Below, in pieces: positions 25,689 through 33,990 of a DNA stretch of 64,000 nucleotides. Made by a program: the position numbers and the translations under genes. A model generated the notes under the pieces. The model did no database searches and had not been told where the DNA came from. It saw only the letters and a list, made by a program, of their open reading frames with translations. This stretch comes from CAYQOX01 sp964419335 (GTDB lineage: Bacteria > Hinthialibacterota > Hinthialibacteria > Hinthialibacterales > Hinthialibacteraceae). The stretch lies in contig CAYQOX010000007.1 of NCBI GenBank assembly GCA_964419335.1, forward strand, positions 1-64,000. The letters are read 5' to 3'. The stretch's first letter is position 1; every line of letters starts with the position of its first letter.

Positions 25689-27521
25689 ATGAGATTTCAG
25701 TTTAAAAAAATAAGTACGAAGTTTCTCTTGTCGTTTTTTATTGCGATGGCCGTCATTATTGCCGGTTTGTATTTTTATAACCGGTATTCGGTACGCTCTT
25801 TTGGTTATACAAAGGAGGTGGAAAGAGCCCGGGCTTTGACGACTTTTTGCGAGCAATTTCGTAATTTCGTTTCGGATTTAAATTATAGCGAGACCTTCCA
25901 TATGGAACGACTTACAAAAGAGTTCGATCAAGCAATAAAAGAAGGGAAAAACTACCAAGAAACGGATATTTATAAGACGATACCCGTGGTGAGTGCCTGG
26001 ACCGTCGCTGAAAAAAAGGCTGAAGAACTTGGATACAAGTTTCGAGTACCTAAAAATGATCCTCGGAATACCAAAAATCAACCTCGTCCAGGGGTTGAAC
26101 AAGCGGTGGTGGATTATCTGGAAGGAAAAGGTACTCTAGAGGCCATTGAGGAGAATGGAGTCGAGGTTATTTTTCCCAAAAAGAAAAGCGAAGCGAGAAG
26201 CCAGGGTGAAATTGGTATTCTCCACATTGGTACAGAAAGAGGAAACACAACCGAAGGCGGGCAACAAATAGAGGTGAACGCGGTGCGTTTTTTCCGCTCT
26301 ATTCAACTCACCAAAGATTGTCTTTCTTGTCATGGAGATCCACGGGGAGAGCCCGATTTACTTGGTTTCGCGAAAGAAGGTTGGGCCGAGGGAGAAGTCC
26401 ATGGTGCGTTTGAAATCATTGCCCCTTTGAGTGATCTTGACTCTCAAGTCGCGACCGCAGGTCGTTGGCAGTTAAGCATATCCACTATCGTTTTGATTAT
26501 TACTCTTTTCGTGATTTCGGCTTTATTCACTTTAACCGTCACAAAACCATTGAATTCGTTAAAAAATCGTTTGATAAACATAGCCGGTGGCGGGGGGGAT
26601 TTGACAAAAGAGTTGGATATCCCCACCCAGGATGAAATCGGACAAGTTGCAGATTATTTCAATCAATTCTTGAAACAACTTCGTATGTTGATTTCCGAAA
26701 TTGGGCAGGCTTCCGAGCAAGTCGCTTCGAGTTCGGAAGAGCTATCATCGGCCTCTCAAAACTTGGCGAGTTCTTCTTCCGAGCAAGCGACCAATTTGGA
26801 GGAAACTTCTCGTTCCATGAATAACTTGACTGAATCGATACAGCAAAATGCGGAAACCGCGAAACAAACGAACGATCTTTCTGCACGGGCTGCTAATGAG
26901 GCAGAAAATGGAGGTCAAGCGGTGACCAATACGGTCGAGTCGATGAGGATGATTGCCGAAAAAATTTCTATCGTTCACGATATCGCCGATCAAACCAATT
27001 TACTTGCTCTCAATGCGGCTATAGAAGCCGCACGCGCCGGTGAAATGGGGAAGGGATTTGCTGTGGTGGCTGTTGAAGTTCGTAAGTTAGCCGAAAAAAG
27101 CCAGCAAGCAGCCAAGGAAATCAACGAATTGGCTTCCTCAAGTGTGGATGGAGCAGAACAAGCGGGTGAATTGATCCGTAATGTAATCCCTGTCATTCGA
27201 GAAGCCTCTAACCTGATGGATCAAATTTCAGATAATTGTTCTGAACAATCTACTGAAGGGGAACGTATACGTGAAGCTTTAACCCAATTGGAACAAGCAA
27301 CCCAACAAAATGCGGCTACCAGCGAAGAGACCGCTTCCTCTAGTGAGGAGTTGTCTGCCCAAGCACAAACCTTACAAGATCTGGTTAGCCGGTTTAAATA
27401 TCAGAAAGACGAAGAGGCTCACGCTTCAACCCCATTTACCCAGAAAACTCTACCTAAACCAAAAACGGGCGGGACTGATTCTCAATTTGATACAGAAGAG
27501 GGCGAATTTCGTTCCTTCTAA
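25689..27521 (+). CDS. Methyl-accepting chemotaxis protein with Tll0287-like CxxCH sensor domain
   Basis: Chemoreceptor of about 610 residues. ATG 25689 is chosen from GGAG at 25679-25682. TM1 is about 12-31. A periplasmic region of about 230 residues matches the DUF3365/Tll0287-like fold and holds 'DCLSCHGDP' (C211, C214, H215), a c-type haem attachment motif. TM2 is about 261-283, then HAMP and a long methylation/signalling coiled coil. The highly conserved hairpin tip 'DQTNLLALNAAIEAARAGE' is intact. The tail ends 'DTEEGEFRSF' with no CheR-tether pentapeptide. Haem in this domain would allow gas or redox sensing, which fits the NO-type genes just downstream (inference). A terminator follows. 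Confidence 0.92.
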   Translation: MRFQFKKISTKFLLSFFIAMAVIIAGLYFYNRYSVRSFGYTKEVERARALTTFCEQFRNFVSDLNYSETFHMERLTKEFDQAIKEGKNYQETDIYKTIPVVSAWTVAEKKAEELGYKFRVPKNDPRNTKNQPRPGVEQAVVDYLEGKGTLEAIEENGVEVIFPKKKSEARSQGEIGILHIGTERGNTTEGGQQIEVNAVRFFRSIQLTKDCLSCHGDPRGEPDLLGFAKEGWAEGEVHGAFEIIAPLSDLDSQVATAGRWQLSISTIVLIITLFVISALFTLTVTKPLNSLKNRLINIAGGGGDLTKELDIPTQDEIGQVADYFNQFLKQLRMLISEIGQASEQVASSSEELSSASQNLASSSSEQATNLEETSRSMNNLTESIQQNAETAKQTNDLSARAANEAENGGQAVTNTVESMRMIAEKISIVHDIADQTNLLALNAAIEAARAGEMGKGFAVVAVEVRKLAEKSQQAAKEINELASSSVDGAEQAGELIRNVIPVIREASNLMDQISDNCSEQSTEGERIREALTQLEQATQQNAATSEETASSSEELSAQAQTLQDLVSRFKYQKDEEAHASTPFTQKTLPKPKTGGTDSQFDTEEGEFRSF

Positions 27522-27557
27522 ATTAGAAACCTGAGTGATTTTTTGGCTCCAATCATT

Positions 27558-27596
27558 CCGTCTTTTTTCTGTAAATGATAAAAGGCGGATTTTTTT
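27558..27596 (+). terminator. Rho-independent terminator after chemoreceptor gene
   Basis: CCGTCTTTT (27558-27566) pairs with AAAAGGCGG (27580-27588) with one G-T pair, followed by a T7 run from 27590. Confidence 0.75.
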
Positions 27597-27617
27597 AGAA
27601 ATAAAAATTACTCAAAG

Positions 27618-27635
27618 GTCAACAAAATAGTTGAC
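27618..27635 (+). promoter_or_regulatory. Perfect inverted repeat over the -35 box (candidate operator 1)
   Basis: GTCAAC (27618-27623), six bases, GTTGAC (27630-27635). The right arm overlaps the -35 TTGACA. It is a candidate site for the Rrf2 regulator or another redox regulator. The spacing does not match a plain FNR/DNR box. Confidence 0.5.
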
Positions 27636-27659
27636 ATCGAGGTAATAAAAGGCTATGAT
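27631..27659 (+). promoter_or_regulatory. Sigma-70 promoter of the rrf2-hcp operon
   Basis: A perfect TTGACA (27631-27636), a 17-nt spacer and TATGAT (27654-27659) lie 60 nt upstream of the Rrf2 start. This is the best promoter match in the window. Confidence 0.8.
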
Positions 27660-27670
27660 TCATTATAGCC
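27651..27670 (+). promoter_or_regulatory. Inverted repeat over the -10 box (candidate operator 2)
   Basis: GGCTAT (27651-27656), eight bases, ATAGCC (27665-27670). It covers the -10 box, so binding would block open-complex formation. It suits autorepression by the encoded Rrf2 protein. Confidence 0.55.
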
Positions 27671-27719
27671 AGTATAAAAGAGATGAGATCACGGGAAACG
27701 ACAACCCTAGAGAAAAACA

Positions 27720-28184
27720 ATGTTATCAGTAACGCAAACGACTGGATACGCCATACTCGCTTTAAGTTGTCTTGATAAAAGCGGCGAGGAATGGGTGCTT
27801 GAAAAAGATATCGCAGAAAAAACTGGAATCAGTAAGCCCTACCTCTCAAAGCTTCTTTACCGCCTGACCAAAGGTGGTCTCATTGTCTCGAAGCGAGGAT
27901 ACAAAGGCGGGATTTCTTTGTCGCGTCCAGCTAATGAGATCACGATGCTAGATATTTTTGAAGCGGTGGAAGGAACCGACTGGCGTGACCGATGTTTGTT
28001 GGGGCTTCCAGGGTGTTCTTCCAACCAACCTTGCCCGATGCATAAGTTTTGGTTGAAAATGCGCCCTAAAATCGAAGATCAATTTAAGAATTTAACCTTG
28101 GCCGAGGTTATGGAATTTAGAAAAACGGGTTGGAGATTACGTACTGAGACCTACTCAATCCAATTCGAAAAAGAAACGATTTAA
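27720..28184 (+). CDS. Rrf2-family iron-sulfur transcriptional regulator
   Basis: DNA-binding regulator of 154 residues. A winged helix occupies about 1-80 ('DIAEKTGISKPYLSKLLYRLTKGGLI' recognition region, then 'SRPANEITMLDIFEAVEG', typical of Rrf2). Three cysteines C92, C99 and C105 (CX6CX5C) sit where IscR, NsrR and RsrR ligate an Fe-S cluster. Loss or nitrosylation of such a cluster changes DNA binding. It is immediately upstream of the hybrid-cluster protein gene (20 bp), and two palindromes overlap their common promoter, so an NsrR-like NO-responsive repressor is the best guess (inference). The spacing between the first two cysteines differs from IscR. Confidence 0.92.
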   Translation: MLSVTQTTGYAILALSCLDKSGEEWVLEKDIAEKTGISKPYLSKLLYRLTKGGLIVSKRGYKGGISLSRPANEITMLDIFEAVEGTDWRDRCLLGLPGCSSNQPCPMHKFWLKMRPKIEDQFKNLTLAEVMEFRKTGWRLRTETYSIQFEKETI

Positions 28185-28204
28185 CAAATTGGAGGTTGTA
28201 AACC

Positions 28205-29881
28205 ATGGAAAATGTCAATATGTTTTGCTATCAATGCGAGCAAACCGCCCACGGAACCGGATGCGTGGATCGTGGTGTATGTGGAAAAACCCCGGAAACA
28301 GCCACGTTGCAGGATCTTTTGCTTCACGCCGTGAAGGGGTTATCCGTCTATGCGCATAAAGCCCGGCAATTGGGGGCGAAAGATCATGAGGTGGATGTTT
28401 TTACCCTTGAAGCCTTATTTATTACAGTAACGAATGTGAACTTTGATAGCGAGCGAATTCGTGAGTGTATTCATAAAACCGTCTCTATGCGTGAACGGGC
28501 AAAAGCCATATATGAAGAAGCTTGTGCCAAAGCCGGTCAGTCTCCAGAAAATCTCAATGGCGCGACGACGTTTCAACCCGCAGAGACGATGGAGGGTTTG
28601 CTGGAGCAGGGTCAAGCCGTCTCAATCATTCAGAGAAAGATGCAATTCGGTGAAGATATCACTGGATTGCAAGAACTTCTTACGTATGGAATCAAAGGGA
28701 TGGCGGCTTATGCCGATCATGCTTATATCTTAGGGCAAGAAGATGATAGGGTTTATGCTTTTATCCACAAAGCCATGAGTTATTTGACGAAGACAAACCC
28801 CACCGTCGATGAATTATTCAACCTGGTGATGAAATGCGGTGAAGTGAACTTGAAGGTTCTCGAACTTTTGGATAAAGCCCATACCGGCGCCTATGGGAAC
28901 CCCGTACCTACTGAAGTACGTCTGGAACCGGTTAAGGGAAAGGCTATTCTTGTCTCGGGTCATGATCTGAAAGATTTAGAAGAATTACTCAAACAAACCG
29001 AAGGTAAGGGAATTAACATCTATACCCATGGCGAAATGCTGCCCGCGCATGGCTATCCTGAACTGAAAAAATATAAGCATTTGGTTGGCCATTATGGCGG
29101 TGCCTGGATGCGTCAACGTAAAGAATTCGATCAATTCCCGGGTGCGATTCTTATGACCACCAACTGTCTGCAAGAGCCAAAAGAAACGTATAAAGATCGT
29201 ATCTTTACTACAGGTCTTGTTGGTTGGAGTGGGGTGCAACATGTGAAAAACGGTGAGTTTGGTCCAGTGATCGAGGCCGCGCTGAATGCCGAAGGTTTTA
29301 AGGAAGACGGCCCAGAGCGGACTATGATGGTGGGATTTGGTCATAACGCAGTTTTGGGTGTTGCGGATAAAGTCATCGAAGGGATAAAGCAAGGAGCCAT
29401 ACGTCACTTCTTCCTGATTGGCGGTTGTGATGGAGCTGAACCAGGGCGAAACTACTACACCGAAATGGCTGAGAAAATGCCTCAGGATTGCATGTTGCTC
29501 ACCTTAGGATGTGGCAAGTTCCGGGTGACGGATGTAGAAATGGGCGATATCGGCGGCATCCCACGTCGTTTGGATATGGGGCAGTGCAACGATTCTTATT
29601 CTGCGATTAAAGTTGCGCAGGCGTTAGCGGATGCTTTCGAAACGGATATTAATCAACTTCCACTTTCATTAGTGATTTCTTGGTATGAACAGAAAGCCGT
29701 CTGTGTGCTTTTGACGTTGTTGTATCTTGGTGTAAAAAACATTCGCTTAGGACCCAAACTTCCGGCTTTTGTTTCTCCCGCCGTATTGAATGTCTTGGTA
29801 GAAAAATTCAATATCATGCCTATTAACACGGTTGAGGCCGACTTGGATGCGATTCTTAATCAACCTTCCGCAACAAATTAA
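28205..29881 (+). CDS. hcp: Hybrid-cluster protein (hydroxylamine reductase)
   Basis: Cytoplasmic Fe-S protein of 558 residues. The N-terminal cysteines C8, C11, C20 and C26 (CX2CX8CX5C) hold the cubane cluster, the spacing of class I/II enzymes from anaerobes rather than the enterobacterial type. Downstream motifs 'LVSGHDLKDLEELL', 'TNCLQEP', 'TTGLVGWSGVQHV', 'GGCDGAEPGRNYYT' and 'LTLGCGKFR' supply hybrid-cluster ligands. Hcp reduces NO and hydroxylamine and can nitrosylate proteins. No hcr reductase gene lies beside it, so electrons must come from a ferredoxin or similar donor. GGAGG precedes ATG 28205. It is co-transcribed with the Rrf2 gene. This is not the type VI 'Hcp' family found at 39-41 kb. 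Confidence 0.96.
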   Translation: MENVNMFCYQCEQTAHGTGCVDRGVCGKTPETATLQDLLLHAVKGLSVYAHKARQLGAKDHEVDVFTLEALFITVTNVNFDSERIRECIHKTVSMRERAKAIYEEACAKAGQSPENLNGATTFQPAETMEGLLEQGQAVSIIQRKMQFGEDITGLQELLTYGIKGMAAYADHAYILGQEDDRVYAFIHKAMSYLTKTNPTVDELFNLVMKCGEVNLKVLELLDKAHTGAYGNPVPTEVRLEPVKGKAILVSGHDLKDLEELLKQTEGKGINIYTHGEMLPAHGYPELKKYKHLVGHYGGAWMRQRKEFDQFPGAILMTTNCLQEPKETYKDRIFTTGLVGWSGVQHVKNGEFGPVIEAALNAEGFKEDGPERTMMVGFGHNAVLGVADKVIEGIKQGAIRHFFLIGGCDGAEPGRNYYTEMAEKMPQDCMLLTLGCGKFRVTDVEMGDIGGIPRRLDMGQCNDSYSAIKVAQALADAFETDINQLPLSLVISWYEQKAVCVLLTLLYLGVKNIRLGPKLPAFVSPAVLNVLVEKFNIMPINTVEADLDAILNQPSATN

Positions 29882-29915
29882 GCGCTGCCATTCTCGTTAA
29901 TATGTTGATCTGCAT

Positions 29916-29953
29916 GTAGCTCCTCGAGACAATCGAGGGGCTACAGTTTTTTT
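29916..29953 (+). terminator. Strong Rho-independent terminator after hcp
   Basis: A 12-bp stem with one T-G pair (29916-29927 with 29933-29944) and 5-nt loop is followed by seven T residues at 29947-29953. Confidence 0.92.
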
Positions 29954-30478
29954 ACTCCCCCATTCGATTATGGCTTTTCTTTATAAAGAATTGTATTTCT
30001 TTCAGGGCAATAGACTTATATGAGTGGGTTGTTCGTGGTAAAGGCCAATTGCGTGATAAGTAAATCATTCTATTTTTTGTTTTGTATCTGAATGAGATTT
30101 ATGTTATTAGGTTGATGGGTTGAATCTAACTTGATTATATACAATATCTTATGAATTTTCTTTTGTATTCTCACTACATTTACCCATTTCAAAAAGAGAA
30201 AATATTTTGACGAATAAAAGCCCATATTGTAGAAATCGTTAAAACGTTGATTGTATTAAATCTAGTGAATTGAATATGTTTTGAGTTTCGTGAATTTATT
30301 ATATCTGTTCTGTGCTAAGATTGGTCTTTTTCTTGCTTTAATATCAATCTGTAAAAAGGTATTGAGTTTCTGTAATTTGTTATAAAAATGTTACATTGTT
30401 TTTGTGTTTTATGTGTGTAAATTTTTGTATATTTAATTGCCTCATTTCGAATGTATTACTTAGTATGGAGGTGATCAA
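29954..30478. other. Long AT-rich spacer without genes
   Basis: About 525 bp of strongly AT-rich sequence with no credible open frame or structured RNA that I could recognise. A TTGACG hexamer near 30207 has only a poor -10 partner. The ribosome site GGAGGTGAT at about 30466-30474 serves the next gene. Confidence 0.5.
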
Positions 30479-30934
30479 ATGAAAAGGCTCTTTTATCATA
30501 TTGCTTTCAGTATGGTGGATCATGTCATGCTTAGCTACGCATTACGTGGTTCAAGTTTAAAAATTCTCAAGGCTGCACGACGTTTAGCCAACCATTCTAG
30601 CGGGGAAGAAGAGCAGGAAAGCTTCCATAAAAAACAAATTCAATTATGCGCGATTCGTTTTTACTTATTCGTAAAAAAAATGGCGCGTGGAGGTGAAAGA
30701 CGCAGTTCCCCTTCGGTATTGAAACCGGTTTCGTGGTATTGGGAAGAAAAGTTGAGACGGCCGCTGCAATCGATCATGGAAGTGTGTGAATCGATGTTGG
30801 AAGAAAACGAGGGAGAAGAAACAAATCAGGAAATTGAAGCCCTGCTTTTAACCATACTCATAGAAGCAAAAGATATGCTGGAACAAATTGATCGTAAACA
30901 TGATTTTTTGAATAGAGAACCATGCTTAGCTTAA
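30479..30934 (+). CDS. Helical protein with degenerate DHp-like segment
   Basis: A 151-residue protein with an excellent GGAGGTGAT ribosome site. No clear family match. Residues about 85-148 read like a histidine-kinase dimerisation hairpin: 'WEEKLRRPLQSIMEVCESM' resembles the HELRTPLxxI H-box but without the phospho-accepting His, followed by a second amphipathic helix 'ALLLTILIEAKDMLEQID'. There is no ATPase domain. The stop codon abuts the next open frame, a REC-HD-GYP regulator, so the product may be a partner or docking adaptor for its receiver domain (inference). A simple helical-bundle protein unrelated to kinases is also possible. Confidence 0.7.
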   Translation: MKRLFYHIAFSMVDHVMLSYALRGSSLKILKAARRLANHSSGEEEQESFHKKQIQLCAIRFYLFVKKMARGGERRSSPSVLKPVSWYWEEKLRRPLQSIMEVCESMLEENEGEETNQEIEALLLTILIEAKDMLEQIDRKHDFLNREPCLA

Positions 30935-30958
30935 ATGCAAGAGGTTGAGAGGGAATCT

Positions 30959-32053
30959 ATGGAAATTGATGGTTTAGAACAAGAGATCATGCAATCAAAA
31001 ATTCTTGTGGTTGATGATGAGAGCATGATCGTTGATATGTTGGTAACCTTCTTAAAGGGACGAGGATTTAACAATGTCGTTGGTGAGACGAATTCCAAAA
31101 ACATTGTGCATTTAAACCAAAATAACGAATTTGATTTGATTTTATTGGATTATAACATGCCGGGAATGAATGGCCTGAGAGTATTAGAGCAGTTAGATCT
31201 CATTAAAAAAGAAGACTATTTATCGGTTGTGATGATCACGGGATATCATGAGGAAGATCTTTGTTTGAAAGCCTTGGAAGCCGGGGTGCGCGATTTCATT
31301 CGTAAACCTTTTAATCAACATGAAATTCTCAATCGTATCCATAATATTCTTGAAGTGCGTGTTCTTTATAAGCGAGAAAGGCGCCGGAATGAGATTTTGG
31401 ATGAGAAATTCCGGCAACGTACGAATGAACTTTATAACACCCAAATAGAAATTGTGCGTCGTTTAGGTATCGCAGGTGAGTTTCGTGATAATGATACTCA
31501 TATGCATGTGGTACGAATGAGCAAAGTTTGCGAAATGCTTGCTCGTGAATTGGGACTGCCAGAAGAAGACAGTGATTTGTTTTTAAAAGCCAGTCCGATG
31601 CATGACATAGGAAAAATTGGTATTCCCGACCGGATCTTAATGAAACCGGCTTCTCTTACCTATGATGAATGGGAACTCATGAAAAGCCATGTTGAAATTG
31701 GAGTACAAATTCTTTCTGGCCACTCTTCCAATATTATGAATATGGCCAAGATTATCGCACAAACGCATCATGAGAAATGGGATGGAAGCGGCTACCCTGA
31801 GGGCTTGAAAGAGGACAATATTCCTGTGGCGGGGCGCATTGCCGCCCTCAGTGATGTCTTTGATGCTCTCTTGACAGCGCGTCCTTACAAACGAGCGTGG
31901 ACGATCGCGGAGGCCGTCGATTACATTCACCAGCAATCGGGAATTCATTTTGATCCCCGAGTTGTGGGAGCCTTTGATCGGCAATTACCTCTTATTTTTG
32001 AAGTGCACCATACCTATAAAGATGCAAGCCATGTACTCTCCTGCGTGGAGTAA
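30959..32053 (+). CDS. Response regulator with HD-GYP output domain
   Basis: Two-component regulator of about 364 residues. The receiver (about 12-125) has the acidic pair in 'ILVVDDES', phospho-acceptor D64 in 'LILLDYNMPGMNG', Thr in 'VVMITGYH' and Lys in 'DFIRKPF', all intact. A coiled-coil linker (about 130-165) leads to an HD-GYP domain with HD at 215-216 (MHDIGKIGIPD), HHE at 270-272 and GYP just after. This predicts a phosphorylation-controlled c-di-GMP phosphodiesterase (RpfG-like). GAGAGGG favours ATG 30959; ATG 30935 directly follows the upstream stop and is an alternative. No cognate histidine kinase is adjacent apart from the degenerate DHp-like gene upstream. Confidence 0.92.
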   Translation: MEIDGLEQEIMQSKILVVDDESMIVDMLVTFLKGRGFNNVVGETNSKNIVHLNQNNEFDLILLDYNMPGMNGLRVLEQLDLIKKEDYLSVVMITGYHEEDLCLKALEAGVRDFIRKPFNQHEILNRIHNILEVRVLYKRERRRNEILDEKFRQRTNELYNTQIEIVRRLGIAGEFRDNDTHMHVVRMSKVCEMLARELGLPEEDSDLFLKASPMHDIGKIGIPDRILMKPASLTYDEWELMKSHVEIGVQILSGHSSNIMNMAKIIAQTHHEKWDGSGYPEGLKEDNIPVAGRIAALSDVFDALLTARPYKRAWTIAEAVDYIHQQSGIHFDPRVVGAFDRQLPLIFEVHHTYKDASHVLSCVE

Positions 32054-32058
32054 AATGC

Positions 32059-33153
32059 TTATTCTGACGAAGTCGTTTGCTCTCCCCTTTCATTGGGAGA
32101 TGTAGAATCTGGTTCATTGGTATTCGTTTTTTGCAACGCTTGTTCCTGAATTGTTTCAGCGGCTTCTTCGTTGGCTTTCACTGAGGTTTGACTTGAGGAT
32201 TGTTCCTCTTTGGATTCTATTGAAGGAGTGGTTTGATTCCTATTCAAACGCCGTTGTAGTTCCTTGTTGATGGCTTCGTAATCAAAGGTGACTTCAGCAT
32301 GTTTTTTCTTCAACTCTCGCCGGATGGTTAGGATTACAGGACGGCTGCAGATTACTTCTTCCAAATGATGCTTTTCACGAATTAAAATTTTTTCTTGTTG
32401 CTCTAACCGTTTTAGCAATTGGTCGTCCACCGGTTTAATAACACTTTTTTGCCGGGCCATTTTTAGGACAGAGACGACTTTCGAGATTTCACCGTTGTCG
32501 CGTTGGCGCAGGGCTTCACGGGAATAGCACTTTGACATTAAGGTGGTTAGAAACTTGGGATTTTCAATTTTATTAAGCCAACGTGAATTTTTCTTGAGGA
32601 ATGTATTGGCTTGGTCGGCGGTCTCTGCCGCTTCCCGGTAGCGTCCTAACTGAAAATAGGCCTCCGCGAGCAAGGCTAATCCCGGGTGGTAATCGGTGCA
32701 ATGGTCGCGAACGGATTGAAGGTATTGGATCGCTTTTTCTACAAAGGATGGATGCTCGATTTTCAAACAAGATTCGCCCAGTTCGTAAGCGATATCGATT
32801 TGGTCAAAGGCATCGTTCTTCTCTTTTTCTTCTTCGGGAAGTAATGGCGTAAGTTGTCCATCTGAAAGTTGATAAGCTTTTTCAAAATGTTCAATAGAGC
32901 TGTAATGTTGACCACACCAGGAATAGCCTTTACCCAGCCAATAGTGAAGCTCGTAGGATTGGCTCTCGTCGAAATGATCGCGGATTTGTTTGAGTGCTTC
33001 CAGGGTTTCGCCAATCGTGCCTACGGCAGTTTGTGCATGAGACGTTGTAGGTTCGACCACGTGTTCGATGCTCGCTTTAATACGAACCTGGTTTTTAATC
33101 ACTTGAATTGCGTCTTGTTCTGTTTGAATGGAGTGTTTCTCGATGATCCTCAT
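32059..33153 (-). CDS. TPR-like repeat protein
   Basis: About 364 residues, no signal peptide or membrane helix seen. The middle contains tetratricopeptide-like helix pairs ('HYWLGKGYSWCGQHYSSIEHFEKAYQL', 'ALLAEAYFQLGRYREAAETADQA', 'KAIQYLQSVRDHC'). The C-terminal quarter is charged and then Ser/Thr/Glu/Gln-rich low complexity (about 310-364). Start ATG 33153 has AAAGG about 10 nt away; TTG 33162 is possible. It is convergent with the REC-HD-GYP gene with only about 5 bp between stops. A cytoplasmic scaffold is a reasonable guess; no specific function is recognised. Confidence 0.7.
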   Translation of the reverse strand: MRIIEKHSIQTEQDAIQVIKNQVRIKASIEHVVEPTTSHAQTAVGTIGETLEALKQIRDHFDESQSYELHYWLGKGYSWCGQHYSSIEHFEKAYQLSDGQLTPLLPEEEKEKNDAFDQIDIAYELGESCLKIEHPSFVEKAIQYLQSVRDHCTDYHPGLALLAEAYFQLGRYREAAETADQANTFLKKNSRWLNKIENPKFLTTLMSKCYSREALRQRDNGEISKVVSVLKMARQKSVIKPVDDQLLKRLEQQEKILIREKHHLEEVICSRPVILTIRRELKKKHAEVTFDYEAINKELQRRLNRNQTTPSIESKEEQSSSQTSVKANEEAAETIQEQALQKTNTNEPDSTSPNERGEQTTSSE

Positions 33154-33361
33154 AGGGTCCAACCTTTCAGAAATAAAACAATTCCCCTTTTGGTTTCACG
33201 TGTCATGATTGTATGATTCTTATTATGCATTGTTTTAGCAGGATTTTGTCATCTTTTCCAGATGTAAAATCTCAAGATAGGGAAGTGTTAGATAATTAAC
33301 GCAGGAAACGATCAATACTTACGCTCCGATGGAGAGGACTCTCAATAAAAAAGGATCGACT

Positions 33362-33697
33362 ATGGAACGGCGATTTATTCGAGATGGCGTTTTAGATGAA
33401 ATGATTCAAGAAGTCAAGAAAATCATGGAGAAAGTTTCTCATGATAAGTCGATGGAAGACGATCATCATCGTTATATTAACTCTCTACTCATCCATTATG
33501 AAACGGCAAAAATAAGCCTGGAACGAATTGAGGAATCGATCGAAAGAGCGCGAAAGAGTGATTCAACTGGAGAAATCACAAACCCTCTTTGCGAGGCTGC
33601 TTCTCATATCAAAACCGGGATTATGAGCCAGCATGAAATTCTTATGACAGATATCAAGCAATTTCCTAGCGATCTGGATTTGAAAGACTTCCTGTGA
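33362..33697 (+). CDS. Small helical protein of unknown function
   Basis: About 111 residues starting at ATG 33362, which has AAGGA 6 nt upstream. The open frame extends back to 33329 without a ribosome site. The sequence is charged and almost entirely helical ('MIQEVKKIMEKVSHDKSMEDDHHRY', 'AKISLERIEESIERARKS') with a His/Asp-rich spot (DDHHR). No family is recognised. It is divergent from the TPR gene and upstream of an SSS transporter with a 290-bp gap. Confidence 0.55.
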   Translation: MERRFIRDGVLDEMIQEVKKIMEKVSHDKSMEDDHHRYINSLLIHYETAKISLERIEESIERARKSDSTGEITNPLCEAASHIKTGIMSQHEILMTDIKQFPSDLDLKDFL

Positions 33698-33990
33698 GTG
33701 AGACAAAGTCCAGACATGAAAGAAGGATTCGCGTCGTATTTCATTCAGTGTTATTTCCAATTGAGTAGGTCGGACAATTTGAAATTCCCCCCAACGTTTT
33801 TTTTCTGATTTTCGTATGTACATCTATTCATGTTTTAAGAGTTGCATGGGTTGACGTCTATCAGGGTTCGACCCATGATACCCTTTTGTTTATGGGGGTT
33901 ATGCATAGATATCTCATAGGTCAGGCTTTCCTCGTAATGTCTATCCGAGTTGTACGGGTATCCATTTCACTTTTTTAGGAGGTTAGGATT
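33698..33990 (+). other. Leader region of the SSS transporter
   Basis: No gene is visible. A possible RNA hairpin pairs CATGGGT (33845-33851) with ACCCATG (33871-33877) across a 19-nt loop. A second weak GGG/CCC pairing follows. I do not recognise a riboswitch class. A strong AGGAGG lies at about 33977-33982. Confidence 0.35.

Noticed and set aside
27618..27635. Interpretation as an FNR/DNR-type box
   Set aside because: The half-site order and 6-nt spacing do not fit TTGAT-N4-ATCAA; reported only as a generic palindrome.
33845..33877. Riboswitch upstream of the SSS transporter
   Set aside because: Only one 7-bp stem with a long loop is evident and no known aptamer consensus is recognised.
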